This document shows positions 1 to 11,929 of a DNA stretch of 64,000 nt, in pieces; the first letter of the stretch is position 1, and each line of letters starts with the position of its first letter. Source of the stretch: Caenorhabditis elegans. Taxonomy: Eukaryota; Nematoda; Chromadorea; Rhabditida; Rhabditidae. The notes beneath the pieces are model-generated. The model had not been told where the DNA came from, ran no database searches, and saw nothing but the letters and a program-made list of their open reading frames with translations. A program made the translations under genes and the position numbers. The DNA lies in the NCBI RefSeq assembly GCF_000002985.6, contig NC_003279.8:12462001-12526000 (forward strand), in the 5' to 3' direction.

Positions 1-402
1 TTCATTGTTCCCTAACTGTTTGATTTGTACTCCCTAGCCTCTAGTTTTTGACCATTAAATCACCTGAATTATGCAAAATAAACAGTCAAAAACACGAAGC
101 ATGTCTTATGAATTTTGATGAGCTCACCTGCTGCAGAGCTCCATTGAGCTCATCGAGCCTTAAATCACAGAGATCATGAAATTCTCGATTTTTCTCGGGT
201 TTCTATTGATTTTTGTCACGTTTTTGCCATTGGTTTTGGTAATACTTGAGATTTTTGAAAGGTGAGAGATAAATAATTTTTGTTGGCAGAAAAAATATGT
301 TTCTTGGAATTTTTGTTGGCAAAATTTTTTACTTAATTTTTTTTCCAAAATGGCTATAACTTGATATTAATAGTTTTCTCTCAATTTTTCAATTATTTTC
401 AG
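1..402. other. Window edge upstream of first GT14 exon, with inverted-repeat arm
   Basis: No exon is supported here. The first visible exon of the downstream glycosyltransferase gene is entered through a splice acceptor ending at 402 and is open back to it, so earlier coding sequence (probably the membrane anchor) should lie upstream, possibly outside the window. About 30-180 is an imperfect inverted copy of about 2195-2345, sharing the core GAATTATGCAAAATAAACA. Confidence 0.6.
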
Positions 403-3400
403 TCAAAATCCCGCTTCTATAATTGATTTTTCACACTTGGAATGTCAAAAAATGTTCGACGGCGACCCAGTTTCTCTAGCTCGCGGAGCCCTGTTCAAAT
501 TCGACGACCGAGAAATTTTAGCTCAGATTCTGAAATTATCAGGCCAAGAAAACGCCCAATGTGCGGAATTTCAGAAGATTTTCGGGTTTTTTCAAGAACC
601 GACGTCTCAAGAGGAGCTGGAATTTCCGCTGGCTTATGGGATGCTGGTTCATGGCGATTTTGTGCAGGTTTTTGGGTTTTTACCTTGAAATTTGAGGTGA
701 TACAAAAAAACTGTCAACTAGTTAAATATTTTTTATAAACTTTGCAAAACATCGTTAGTTGGGAGTTTTCTAATAGGATGAGTGGTTGAAAAGTTAAAAA
801 GGTTTCAAAACATTTTTTGAAATTTTCCAAATTTTCCAAAAAAAAAAGTGTAGAATCCCTCTCTCTGTCTGCGCTCTCCCCTCACCCCACACTATTTTTC
901 AGCTTTCCCTCCTACTGTCTGCAATTTACCAGCCACAGAACCAATTTTGTCTAGCTGTGGATGGGAATTCTTCTGTGGAATTTATTGGTCTAGTGAGGAT
1001 GCTCAGCCGATGTTACGGGAATATTCAATATTTTGTAAGTTTTTATTACATTTTAAGCACCTAAATCTTTTTTAATGGGGTTATTCAAGTAGTGTCGGAA
1101 AATTAAAAAGTGTAGAAAAATTACGTCACAGCTGTATTCAAGTAAACAAAAACATGTATTTAAATACATTTGTGACGTCACAAATGTATTTTAATACATT
1201 TTGCTACATTACTGGGATACATTTCAATACAGTCTACGCAAGGACAACGCAAGGACAAGGACAACATTCTAATGGAATGGAAACAATTGCCCGACTGCAC
1301 CAATTCTAGTTCAAGCGAACAATGATAATTTTTGTATTCTGTATTCCTTCACGTCTCCCAGCGAGCGTAATAAATTATTATTATTATTATTACTTGAATA
1401 ACCCCATAGCTGCTCCAAAATTTTCAAATCTCTAGCAAATCTTTCAGCCAAGTTTTGATTATTCAAAGTTGGTGGCCTAGATTTATTTTTCTAGGCCACG
1501 AACTGTGAGCTGTTATATCTAAGCTTCCAGGTGCTTTGAGAATCTGAAAATGTGATGGATAGTAGCAAACATAATTTTTTTTGAAATTTAGAAATTCTAG
1601 GCCACGAAGAGAAAAACTAGGCCAGCAAATACAAATTTAGTCTGGTGGCCTAGCTTTTTTCGAAAACTTCTTTTCTTCCAGATAACCGATGAAATTCGCT
1701 GGTGTGGATATGAAATTCTCACTTCTGTATTTCAATGTGTAGATTATTTGGCAAAATTGCCGAGTGACTGGAAATATTTTCAGGTGTGTTTTTTTTACAG
1801 ATATATTTTAGCCCCCTTAATTTTTGCCACTTACAGTACCTGTCCGGAGTGGATGCGCCTTTAAAGTCGAATTTGGAAATGATACGAATTTTGAAAGCTC
1901 TGAATGGAAGTTTTAATGCCGAAATATTGCCGTTCGAGTTTTATCGCTTGAATCGGAAAAGGGTGAGTTCCAATATTGTTTCTCGTGGCCTAACATTTCA
2001 CCTGGTGGTCTAGAAATATTTTTTGGGTGCCATTGAGTGAAAATTGAATTTGAAGATTACAGGATTTTTTGGGGAACTTTTTTCAAAAATGTTTTCCAAT
2101 TTTTATCTTTTATTTTTGAAAACGCCAAAAATCTCAACTACAACTAAAAATTACTGCAAAATTATGATAAAATCATTTAAAATTCCATAAAAATCAATAA
2201 TCTCATGATCTACGGGATTTCTGGCTCAATGAGCTCACTGAGCAAACGGAACGCAGAGATCATTAAAATTCACACAATTTTGGTGTTTTTATTGTTTATT
2301 TTGCATAATTCGGTTGATTTTATGGTCGAACACTAGATTTTAGCATGTAAAATTTCGAAATTGGCAAGAAATTTGAAATATGCCGGGGAAAAAATTTGGC
2401 GGGAAGTTTTGAAATTTCTAAAGAAAAAATAAAAGCATGGCCTAACTTTTTATCTGATGGCCTAGTTATTTTATTGTTATATTTTTCAACAAATCAGTAG
2501 TTTTCGTGGCGGGACCCAAAACTAAGCCTAGGCATGATGGTGGTATGTGAAAGGTCTGGGTGAGCTGAATAAGTAAATGACAATAATTTTTAGCTTGGAG
2601 TGAAAAAAATTCAAAATTTCGGATTTTTTTTCATAAGCTCATTTTCAGCCTTGGAGCTCCCCACTTCCACTGTACAAAACGTCACTTTCAGCGACTTTTT
2701 CCAGAAAATCTGCAAATTTTATGGTTAATAGTGAGGTTGGAAAATTTCTTTTGAAACACAAAATATCGATTTTTCAGAAAGTTCTAGAACAAATCGATTT
2801 TCTACGTGGCACAACGTGCGCCGACGAGTCGCTATGGGCAACTATTGCTGGGAATCCTAAGGGTACCCCTAATATTTATCAAAACTTTTTTTTTCAGTTA
2901 TTAAATTTTCAGAGCTCCCAATGCCTGGAGGTTTTGATGCTAAAGCTTGGATCCACAAAAATTACCGCCGGACACGTGGGAAACTGGGAAAATACGGAGA
3001 AAATCAAAAAATCGATAATGGGTACTATGTGTCGAGGTACCAACAGTATGTGAATAGGGCGCCGGTCAAGTGTAAAGGTACGGTAAATGGTTGCTGACGC
3101 GTTTTTGGAGACAAGTGATTTTTGTGCATTTTGGGAAGTTTGGGGGAGTTTTACGATTTTTTGAAAACTTTACAAAACTTTACTAAACTTTTTTTAAAAA
3201 TTTTTTTTATAATTTCCCCGTTTTTCTCAGGTTACTATTATCGACTATCGTGTGTTTTTGGAGTGTATGATTTGCCGAATTTGATAAAGTGAGTTTTAAA
3301 ACTAAAAATTTGAAAATTCAGAAAAAAAAATTTGATTTTGAAATTTATTTTATATCGTATATTTTCGAAAAAATTTTAACTTAAAAACTTGTTTACAATA

Positions 3401-3816
3401 TTTCAAATTTTCTCCAAAATTCAAATTTATTCTCAAAAAAAAATTGAAATTTTCAAATTCAGCGCAGGCTGCGCCCACTTTTGGGTCCCGCCGCGAAAAC
3501 AACATTACCTCTTGGGTTTTCGTGGAGGGACCCAAAATTGATAGAGCATAGTCATGATTATACTTAAATTAAAGGTCTCAGTGAGCTAAACTCGAATATT
3601 TTATTACTATCAATTAATAATTTTCAATTAAAAACCCCCCTTTGAAAATCAATTTTCAGCCGCCACGAACTTGTTGCTCACAAACTCTACTTTTCCTACC
3701 AGCCAGCTGCATTTATGTGTCTTGTAGAAAATTCTAGACAAAAATCGATGAGAACTCCGCAATTTGATTTTTCAGCGGAAAAATATAGATATGAAAATTT
3801 GGAAAATGTACCATAA
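403..3816 (+). CDS. Core-2/I-branching (GT14) glycosyltransferase, 5' partial
   Basis: This is a worm-type core-2/I-branching beta-1,6-N-acetylglucosaminyltransferase (GT14, Branch domain), expected to be a Golgi type II enzyme transferring GlcNAc onto O-glycans. My exons are 403-667, 903-1034, 1682-1783, 1837-1962, 2649-2735, 2778-2862, 2913-3077, 3231-3288 and 3660-3816; all joins keep frame and give about 392 residues. Family landmarks in order are FPLAYGMLVHGDFVQ, then LLSAIYQPQNQFCLAVD, then YLSGVDAPLKSNLEMIRIL, then CADESLWATIAGNP, then PMPGGFDAKAW and VFGVYDLPNL. The N-terminal membrane segment is not visible, so the start is probably in an exon upstream. The gene converges with another GT14 gene at 8887-11319. 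Which of the worm gly paralogues it is cannot be told from this sequence. Confidence 0.86.
1074..1408. repeat. MITE-like inverted-repeat element in GT14 intron 2
   Basis: The ends are near-perfect inverted repeats (TGGGGTTATTCAAGTA on the left, its complement on the right). Inside is a palindrome around TTTGTGACGTCACAAA and an ATT microsatellite near the right end. I see no open reading frame and no clean target-site duplication. It lies wholly in an intron. Confidence 0.6.
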
Positions 3817-4799
3817 ATTATTCATTTTTCCTTTAAATGTTTTTTTTTTCAAAAAACCCGTTGGTATAGCAAGTTGGCAAATACTGTTTTACTACTTGAT
3901 CTTTTACTACGCATCTCTTTTACTACAGGATCTCTTTTACTACGGAATCTCTTTTACTACGAATTCCACATCTAGATCTTTTACTACAATTGGATCTTTT
4001 ACTACGGAATCTCTTTTACTACGAATTCCACATCTAGATCTTTTACTACAATCGGCTTTTTTACTACGGAATCTCTTTTACTACGAAAATTTTTTATGAC
4101 AAAGTGATCAACTACAAAGTTGTTTATCTTAATCTAAAGTACAACTTTGTAGTTGATTGTTTTTTATCAAAAAATTTGTTGGTCGAGATAAAGTTGTGTA
4201 AAGTTCGGCACCTTCATGCTTGTATTTTCCTCTTCTTTTTCTGTTCATATCTCAACCAACAAATTTTTTGATAAAAAACGATTAACTACAAAATTGTACT
4301 TTATATTAAGATAAACAACTTTGTAGTTGATCACTTTGTCATAAAAAATTATTACACGGAGATATCAGCATCCGAAGTGAGTGCGTTTTTTGAGCTTAGG
4401 TGTTCTACTAAACCTCAAGTTTTCGTCTGAATTCGTGTTCAGAACATCTAAACTAGATAAACAACAAACATTGCATTTTTCTATAACATCTGATCTAATT
4501 TTGAAAAGTTTTCAAAAAAATTTTTCAAAAAAAATTTGAAAATTTTTGTAAAAAAAATTTTCATAATCGAAAAAAAACATTGAAACCTAAAAAAACCAAA
4601 TGTTTTTGACACTATCGCCAACAACATTTCAGTTGGACACATTTTATTGCAAAATCTCATTGCCAACTATCCTATGCTGAAACCTTTGAAATATGCTTAT
4701 GCTGACGTGCTCTTATGCTGACAAGAGCTCTCACGAGAATTTCGTGATCCAAAAAACACATTGAAAGCTTATATCAGGACACTTGACGATGTAAAAGAA

Positions 4800-4880
4800 A
4801 ACTGAACCTATCCAGATTCGAACCAGCAATGACTGTATCTGAAGACCGTGCCCTTAACCACTACACCAAAAGGGCGAGAG
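4800..4880 (-). repeat. tRNA-like sequence in left arm of foldback element
   Basis: Read on the minus strand this shows an A-box-like TGGTGTAGTGGTTA and a B-box-like GGTTCGAATC spaced as in a tRNA gene. The acceptor stem pairs poorly, so it is a tRNA-derived relic. The mirror copy lies at about 5950-6030. Confidence 0.6.
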
Positions 4881-5949
4881 GTGCGCGAGTTCTCAAGGAA
4901 TATATGAAATCAGTCGAGCTGTATGACAACTAGAGCTTCTCTCGATTGGAAGATATCTAGTACTTGAAAATGTGTTCATAAAGATTGGAACTACTACAGA
5001 ATAAGTCATTAAGTTTTTTCTGTTCCTATTGTTCAGTTTCTATAAGAAATCTATTCCACATTGACTTTTGTTGTGAATTTGAACCTTCCGTTGGCCTAAA
5101 ATACTTCTGGAGAGCTACTTTTTTCGAGAGTATTCTTAAGTCTTCTACAAATTCAACTTGTTGGAAAATCGGGAACATCTCTGATTCCTCGAAAATACTG
5201 TTGTTTAAAAAAAAATTTTGGCCTAAATTTTTTTTTCCTCAAAAACACCTCCATTCTGGTATTTTCTAGGAGCATATGTCATCTGTATTGTTTAATAATT
5301 TTTTTTGCTTCAAAAGCTCTGTTTTTGTGTTTAAAACTCTCATTTTTGTCGATTTCCTAATTTAAAACATGGAAATTAAAAACATTTCGGAGTACGGTAC
5401 ACATCGGTGTTTGCGTACCTTTGCGTATCGTGCATTTAATTCGACGACATTTGTATATTTTAAATGCAAAAATCAACGAAAAAGTTCTTTTTTTTAGCAC
5501 AAAAACAGAGCTTTTGAAGCAGAAAAAAATTATTAAACAATACAGATGACATATGCTTCTAGAAAATACCAGAATGTTTTGGAGGTGTTTTTGAGGAAAA
5601 AAAATTTAGGCCAAAATTTTTTTTTAAACAACAGTATTTTCGAGGAATCAGAGAAGTTCCCGATTTTCCAACAAGTTGAATTTGTAGAAGACTTAAGAAT
5701 ACTCTCGAAAAAAGTAGCTCTCCAGAAGTATTTTAGGCCAACGGAAGGTTCAAATTCACAACAAAAGTCAATGTGGAATAGATTTCTTATAGAAACTGAA
5801 CAATAGGAACAGAAAAAACTTAATGACTTATTCTGTAGTAGTTCCAATCTTTATGAACACATTTTCAAGTACTAGATATCTTCCAATCGAGAGAAGCTCT
5901 AGTTGTCATACAGCTCGACTGATTTCATATATTCCTTGAGAACTCGCGC

Positions 5950-6030
5950 ACCTCTCGCCCTTTTGGTGTAGTGGTTAAGGGCACGGTCTTCAGATACAGT
6001 CATTGCTGGTTCGAATCTGGATAGGTTCAG
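5950..6030 (+). repeat. tRNA-like sequence in right arm of foldback element
   Basis: Mirror copy of the sequence at 4800-4880, with TGGTGTAGTGGTTA and GGTTCGAATC. The two face each other across the palindrome loop, so the element carries a pair of potential Pol III internal promoters. Confidence 0.6.
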
Positions 6031-6934
6031 TTTTCTTTTACATCGTCAAGTGTCCTGATATAAGCTTTCAATGTGTTTTTTGGATCACGAAATTCTCGTG
6101 AGAGCTCTTGTCAGCATAAGAGCACGTCAGCATAAGCATATTTCAAAGGTTTCAGCATAGGATAGTTGGCAATGAGATTTTGCAATAAAATGTGTCCAAC
6201 TGAAATGTTGTTGGCGATAGTGTCAAAAACATTTGGTTTTTTTAGGTTTCAATGTTTTTTTTCGATTATGAAAATTTTTTTTACAAAAATTTTCAAATTT
6301 TTTTTGAAAAATTTTTTTGAAAACTTTTCAAAATTAGATCAGATGTTATAGAAAAATGCAATGTTTGTTGTTTATCTAGTTTAGATGTTCTGAACACGAA
6401 TTCAGACGAAAACTTGAGGTTTAGTAGAACACCTAAGCTCAAAAAACGCACTCACTTCGGATGCTGATATCTCCGTGTAATAATTTTTTATGACAAAGTG
6501 ATCAACTACAAAGTTGTTTATCTTAATATAAAGTACAATTTTGTAGTTAATCGTTTTTTATCAAAAAATTTGTTGGTTGAGATATGAACAGAAAAAGAAG
6601 AGGAAAATACAAGCATGAAGGTGCCGAACTTTACACAACTTTATCTCGACCAACAAATTTTTTGATAAAAAACAATCAACTACAAAGTTGTACTTTAGAT
6701 TAAGATAAACAACTTTGTAGTTGATCACTTTGTCATAAAAAATTTTTCCACGGAGATATCAGCATCCGAAGTGAGTGCGTTTTTTGAGCTTAGGTGTTCT
6801 ACTAAACCTCAAGTTTTCGTCTGCAATCGTGTGCAGAACATCCAAACTAGAAAAACTACAAACATTGCATTTTTCTGATCAAATTTTGAAAAGTTTTCAA
6901 AAAAAATTTTGGAAAATTTTATTAGATAGAGGTA

Positions 6935-7025
6935 GTCAAAGAGCATTTGAAGGTAGTCAATGAGCAAAGGTAGTCAATGAGCAAAAGGTAGTCAATGAGC
7001 AAAGGTAGCCAATGAGAAGGTAGTC
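6935..7025 (+). repeat. Short tandem repeat, about 18-bp unit
   Basis: Five to six degenerate copies of AGGTAGTCAATGAGCAAA lie inside the right arm of the foldback transposon, at the point where its symmetry with the left arm ends. Confidence 0.7.
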
Positions 7026-7094
7026 AATGAGTGTTTGCCGGCATAATGTTGTTGAAAATTTAATTCTTAAATTTAAAATTTTCGTACTGGAGTA

Positions 7095-8420
7095 AAAGAG
7101 CTATGTTGGTAAACCGTAGTAAAAGAGATTCCGTAGTAAAAGAGCCGATTGTAGTAAAAGATCTAGATGTGGAATTCGTAGTAAAAGAGATTCCGTAGTA
7201 AAAGATCCAATTGTAGTAAAAGATCTAGATGTGGAATTCGTAGTAAAAGAGATTCCGTAGTAAAAGATCCAATTGTAGTAAAAGATCTAGATGTGGAATT
7301 CGTAGTAAAAGAGATTCCGTAGTAAAAGAGCCGATTGTAGTAAAAGATCTAGATGTGGAATTCGTAGTAAAAGAGATTCCGTAGTAAAAGATCCAATTGT
7401 AGTAAAAGATCTAGATGTGGAATTCGTAGTAAAAGAGATTCCGTAGTAAAAGATCCAATTGTAGTAAAAGATCTAGATGTGGAATTCGTAGTAAAAGAGA
7501 TTCCGTAGTAAAAGATCCAATTGTAGTAAAAGATCTAGATGTGGAATTCGTAGTAAAAGAGATTCCGTAGTAAAAAAGCCGATTGTAGTAAAAGATCTAG
7601 ATGTGGAATTCGTAGTAAAAGAGATTCCGTAGTAAAAGATCCAATTGTAGTAAAAGATCTAGATGTGGAATTCGTAGTAAAAGAGATTCCGTAGTAAAAG
7701 ATCCAATTGTAGTAAAAGATCTAGATGTGGAATTCGTAGTAAAAGAGATTCCGTAGTAAAAGATCCAATTGTAGTAAAAGATCTAGATGTGGAATTCGTA
7801 GTAAAAGAGATTCCGTAGTAAAAGATCCAATTGTAGTAAAAGATCTAGATGTGGAATTCGTAGTAAAAGAGATTCCGTAGTAAAAGATCCAATTGTAGTA
7901 AAAGATCTAGATGTGGAATTCGTAGTAAAAGAGATTCCGTAGTAAAAAAGCCGATTGTAGTAAAAGATCTAGATGTGGAATTCGTAGTAAAAGAGATTCC
8001 GTAGTAAAAAAGCCGATTGTAGTAAAAGATCTAGATGTGGAATTCGTAGTAAAAGAGATTCCGTAGTAAAAGATCCAATTGTAGTAAAAGATCTAGATGT
8101 GGAATTCGTAGTAAAAGAGATTCCGTAGTAAAAAAGCCGATTGTAGTAAAAGATCTAGATGTGGAATTCGTAGTAAAAGAGATTCCGTAGTAAAAGATCC
8201 AATTGTAGTAAAAGATCTAGATGTGGAATTCGTAGTAAAAGAGATTCCGTAGTAAAAGATCCAATTGTAGTAAAAGATCTAGATGTGGAATTCGTAGTAA
8301 AAGAGATTCCGTAGTAAAAGATCCAATTGTAGTAAAAGATCTAGATGTGGAATTCGTAGTAAAAGAGATTCCGTAGTAAAAGAGATCCTGTAGTAAAAGA
8401 GATGCGTAGTAAAAGATCAA
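7095..8420 (+). repeat. 62-bp subterminal tandem array of the foldback element
   Basis: About 21 copies of a 62-bp unit made of three sub-blocks, each beginning GTAGTAAAAG, with GATCTAGATGTGGAATTC between the first two. Units differ mainly at one site (GATCCAATT, GAGCCGATT or AAGCCGATT). The left end of the element (3905-4090) has only about three units in inverse orientation, so the right array has expanded on its own. Confidence 0.9.
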
Positions 8421-8440
8421 GTAGTAAAACAGTATTTGCC

Positions 8441-8940
8441 TAGCAAGTTCGGTTTATTTTCTTGGAAAAAAAAACCTATTGAAAAGCGTCAGAATTTTTT
8501 TAATAAGCTCATTTTCATCACTTTCGAGAAAATTATCCAACTGGCGCAGTGGGATTTTCCATAGCTTCCAATCACAAGACCGGGGTTCATGTCACCGTAT
8601 AAAGCGTAGCTGCTTCTTTCAATGTATATTTATGCAATTAAAATACTCAAAAAAATGCGTTAAAAGTTTGAGAGGCAATGCGGATTTTCAGAAATTGAAG
8701 AAATTTCCGAGTCTCAAAAAATTATCAACAGAACCTTATAAAATATCAAACGAATGAAAATTTTTAATTTTTGCCTTCTATTTGATGAAACGATTCAAGT
8801 TATCAATGATCATTGTCACAGTTAAACGTGTAATTTGGCTCGTGGTGGTGCTTGTGGTACAAAACCTGAACAAAATCAATTTCAAATTAAGGAGAAACAT
8901 TTGTACTGACATTGATCATATTTGAATAGTACTCTTCATT
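8441..8940. repeat. Segmental duplication, copy A right half
   Basis: Near-identical to 12279-12779. With the left half (about 3516-3875) it makes one about 850-bp duplicated unit that the foldback transposon splits here. It carries a degraded tRNA-like sequence (8535-8600, A-box TGGCGCAGTGGG) and the last 54 bases of the minus-strand GT14 gene. Confidence 0.88.
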
Positions 8941-11319
8941 CAGTGGATGATGGATTTGCCCCAAAAAGGTTCGATTGAACAGGAGCTCAGCGGTGCATTC
9001 AATAATAGAGTAGTCGAATAATGGTAACACCTGAAATTGGATTTTCATTATATTTGATTCAGCTTTAAAATCATACCTTATTAAACATCAAATGTTCGGA
9101 TTTTGCCATCATGCTCAGATGCTCTATTCCCATGATACAAATTCCGTGACGACTCTTCTTTGAGGCACACTTACTCTGATCGCCATGTGTCCATTGGGCA
9201 AATCTCAAGATAGTTGTTACATGAGGCGGCTACACCTTCAAAAGGAGTGAGCGAACTAGGGCTCCCATGAGGTCGCTGCAATGGAGCCTCCACCGGCCTC
9301 ACGGCTTCACCTCCGCCGCATGTATAGTGCGGCGCGGAACCCCGAACTTGTCGCCCGCTTCCAAATAACTATCATTTCGCACTACGTTGCGCACACACCA
9401 AGCTACTCATTTCACGCCAAGCTGCGGAACCCCGAATATGCCGGCCGCTTCCAAATAACCACCACACATAACGGCGCGCGGCGTCGGCGTGAGGCCCGCA
9501 TTTCGCGACTCACTTACTAGTCAGCTGGGAGCCCTATAGCGAACATTGGTCAGGCTTCAGCACAGATTTTGGATCTTCCACTTGTTCAAGATCCGGCCTA
9601 AGCTCTGAGCTCAACGATCAAGGCCGATTTCTTCTTCAAAGGTTAGCATACCTGGTGATACCTTCTGTAATAATCCCTTTCTTTATGCATTTGTCGGTAA
9701 AGTGTCCTGGCATCCCGAGAAAGTCACTTATTTGAAAAGCTTGTGTGAATTGCTCGTCCACGCCGTATGTCTGAATCCGTAACTTATGAATGAGCTGAAC
9801 AAATCACTCACCCCATGATTCCATTGATCTATGAAAGTTGTCAAGTCAACTGTCCGAGTCATCCAATCAACTGCGGCTCTCGACAATGAACTTTGAACAG
9901 CTCCTTTGGCAAATTTCAAAGTTGTATTTAGAATCACAGGGTCGATTTCGGATTCTGAAACTGTTCTCAATTAAACAAAAAGAAGAAGAACGGGCAATTA
10001 CTACCATTCCGAAATAATTTCAGCGACATGGGATCCCATTTGAAATGTTTCTTATCGAGCCGTCCCAGCTCTGGCCTAATGGCAACGTCATTGGCACCAC
10101 CGAGCCAATTAAAGATTTTCTCGAGCTCATACACCGACTTGGTGATAAGATCATGGTTTTGGAGTAGAATAGCATAGTTCCAGCCGGGCTTGTTGATCAA
10201 AGCACGAAGACAGTTGTAATGTGCCAGATTGGTGTTATGGCCATGTGAGTCAACGGATAGATCGTCTGAAGAAAAGCCTTGGGGTACAGATTTATTGTCC
10301 GGTTTAGTTGTCTGATAGCAAACATTTGGTTCTACCAGATTAATGTTAGTTTGTCGTGAAAACTTAACGATTAGCCAAAGCAAATCGTGAAGCTCAGAAA
10401 GTGTTGGTTGAAATAACAATAAATTTGGTACAGAGAACCACAGAACTCTAAAAAACCGTGCTATGGATCTTCAAAAACCCGGGCCCGGACCTTTTAGTTA
10501 CTCGACTCTGTGTCTCCGAAAGACAAGACCCGATTCCCCGGTACTCCGATCCGCGAGTCATCTAAATAACCGAACTCCAGCCCTCCAAGAAATAGTCTTA
10601 GAGCGTTAAAATCCGGACTTAAGGCCCCCTCTAATCGAATCCAATTGAAACCATTCTTTGGACTCCCAAAAGACACGGCACGAACCGCAAATAAAAAACG
10701 AATAGGGTTTTTAAAAAACCTGCCTGGAAGAAGCAGAACATTTGGAAGACACGATGCCATCGCTTGCATCCTCTCTTTAAACTCCTTCGCTGCCTTTTTG
10801 TCAATCGCGAAGCAAAATGAGTTTTGTGGATGGTAGGACATCTCGACATGCTTCTCAATCAGTTCGTAATCCATGTAGACAACTCTCGCAAATGCCACTC
10901 CATTTTCCAACGGTCTCAAAACATGGTCTCTTGATAGAATTCGATCCATAACTGCCTCACAGGACATGTTCAGACTTTCATTCTCAGCAATCTTGATCCG
11001 ATATTCTCCAGTAACCGTTTTCAGGTAGGCCTAAATTGAGAAATAGGTTAATTTAAATTTTAAGATCACACAACATTACCGTATCCCCTGCTAAAACTTG
11101 GCCGCAATTCACATTTTCGGTTTCTGGACGACGTCGATAGACAAAAACATCTTTGTTGCTTGTCGGATAAAATTTAGCAATGTCTTCTTGAAAGCTACTA
11201 TTCTGGGTATAAGACCAATAATGGTTTCTATATACTTGATAGTTGTATAAAAACCAATTCAGTGTGCACAGTAGAGCAACAAGGAGTATGAAGGACCAAA
11301 AATAATGTGACCTGTTCAT
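8887..11319 (-). CDS. Core-2/I-branching (GT14) glycosyltransferase
   Basis: A complete GT14/Branch-domain protein of 448 aa. Exons in order of transcription: 11080-11319, 10724-11030, 10005-10265, 9812-9960, 9652-9770, 9077-9203, 8887-9030; every junction keeps frame. The start MNRSHYFWSF begins a type II signal-anchor (SFILLVALLCTLNWFLYNY), as expected for a Golgi enzyme. Family landmarks are VAFARVVYMDYELIEKHVEM, YHPQNSFCFAIDKKA, CLPNV, VDSHGHNTNLAHYNCL, then NYAILLQNHDLI, TYGVDEQF, FTDKCIKKG, ITRFAQWTHGDQSKCAS and RHGICIMGI. The donor after exon 2 reads CCAG|GCAGG, so intron 2 would be of the rare GC-AG class; no GT donor nearby keeps phase. A hAT-like MITE sits in the intron at 9204-9651. 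The acceptor donor assistant function is otherwise ordinary. The gene converges with the GT14 gene at 403-3816 and may be its tandem relative. Confidence 0.85.
9257..9536. mobile_element. hAT-like MITE, 280 bp
   Basis: Terminal inverted repeat TAGGGCTCCCA at both ends, flanked by an 8-bp near-duplication (GAGCGAAC at 9249-9256, TAGCGAAC at 9537-9544). Eight-base duplications and TAGGG-type ends are typical of hAT elements. It is GC-rich compared with its surroundings and has no transposase. It lies in an intron of the minus-strand GT14 gene. Confidence 0.7.
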
Positions 11320-11929
11320 AATTGTTATATATCCAATTTGTAATAATAATAGAAGAGCTTTATTAGAAAGCAGAAGAGTGCAGTATGATAGAATAGTGAG
11401 GAATGATCGAATATGATAGATTCGATCAAGGAATGTACATGTGGATAATACGTGAAATAATAATAAGAGAGTTCGGGAGTTCACGTGCTTCTTATTGTCG
11501 AGTTGTTATCGCCAAGTAGTGCGAACACGTTCACGTCTCGCCGTAACAATAATTTTAGTAGTGCTGAGTTTCCGGATAGAGGAATATCATCTCATTGTAT
11601 ATTTGCATGCATAGTTTTTGGTGTGTGTGCTTCTTTCCCACGATTACAAAATTCACTAATGCCAAAAAGCCACATTAAAATACAATGTGATAGGGTTTTA
11701 CATATATGCCATATTTCTTCTATTACTCTTACATGCAAAACTAATTTTCAACCGGTTCCTAGGGATGCAAGGCTAATAGAAGAAATACGGTATAATTGAT
11801 TTGATGTCGTTTGAAACTTGAACTTACATACATTTTGTTTAATGTAATTCTACCCTAAAAAAAGGCAAAATTACAACATTAAAAAAATCGAAAATTTCGA
11901 AAAAATACAAAACTACAGTATCTTTGGGG

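Larger units (their letters stand above)
3876..8440. mobile_element. Foldback DNA transposon, non-autonomous, Mutator-like
   Basis: The element starts GGCAAATACTGTTTTACTAC and ends with the exact complement, and is flanked by a perfect 9-bp duplication TAGCAAGTT at 3867-3875 and 8441-8449. A 9-bp duplication is typical of Mutator-like (MULE) transposons. The core is a palindrome with arms of about 1.25 kb (about 4080-5330 and 5500-6750) around a loop near 5330-5490. No transposase frame is intact; the open frames in the arms (94, 104 and 61 aa, mirrored) mostly just repeat each other. The paralogous segment at 12279-12287 carries the same target site uninterrupted, which fixes the boundaries. 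Family assignment to MULE is an inference from the duplication length. Confidence 0.9.

Noticed and set aside
5533..5847. Mirrored open frames of about 60-104 aa in the foldback arms
   Set aside because: Identical frames in both arms come from the palindrome; no transposase motif is present.
9281..9520. Arg-rich 79-aa frame in the GC-rich block
   Set aside because: It lies within the hAT-like MITE, and GC-rich short elements give such frames by chance.
9967..10419. Reading the GT14 exon with start MLFQPTLSELHDLL as a separate gene
   Set aside because: The conserved VDSHGHNTN block joins the upstream exon in frame, so the N-terminal part of that frame is intron.
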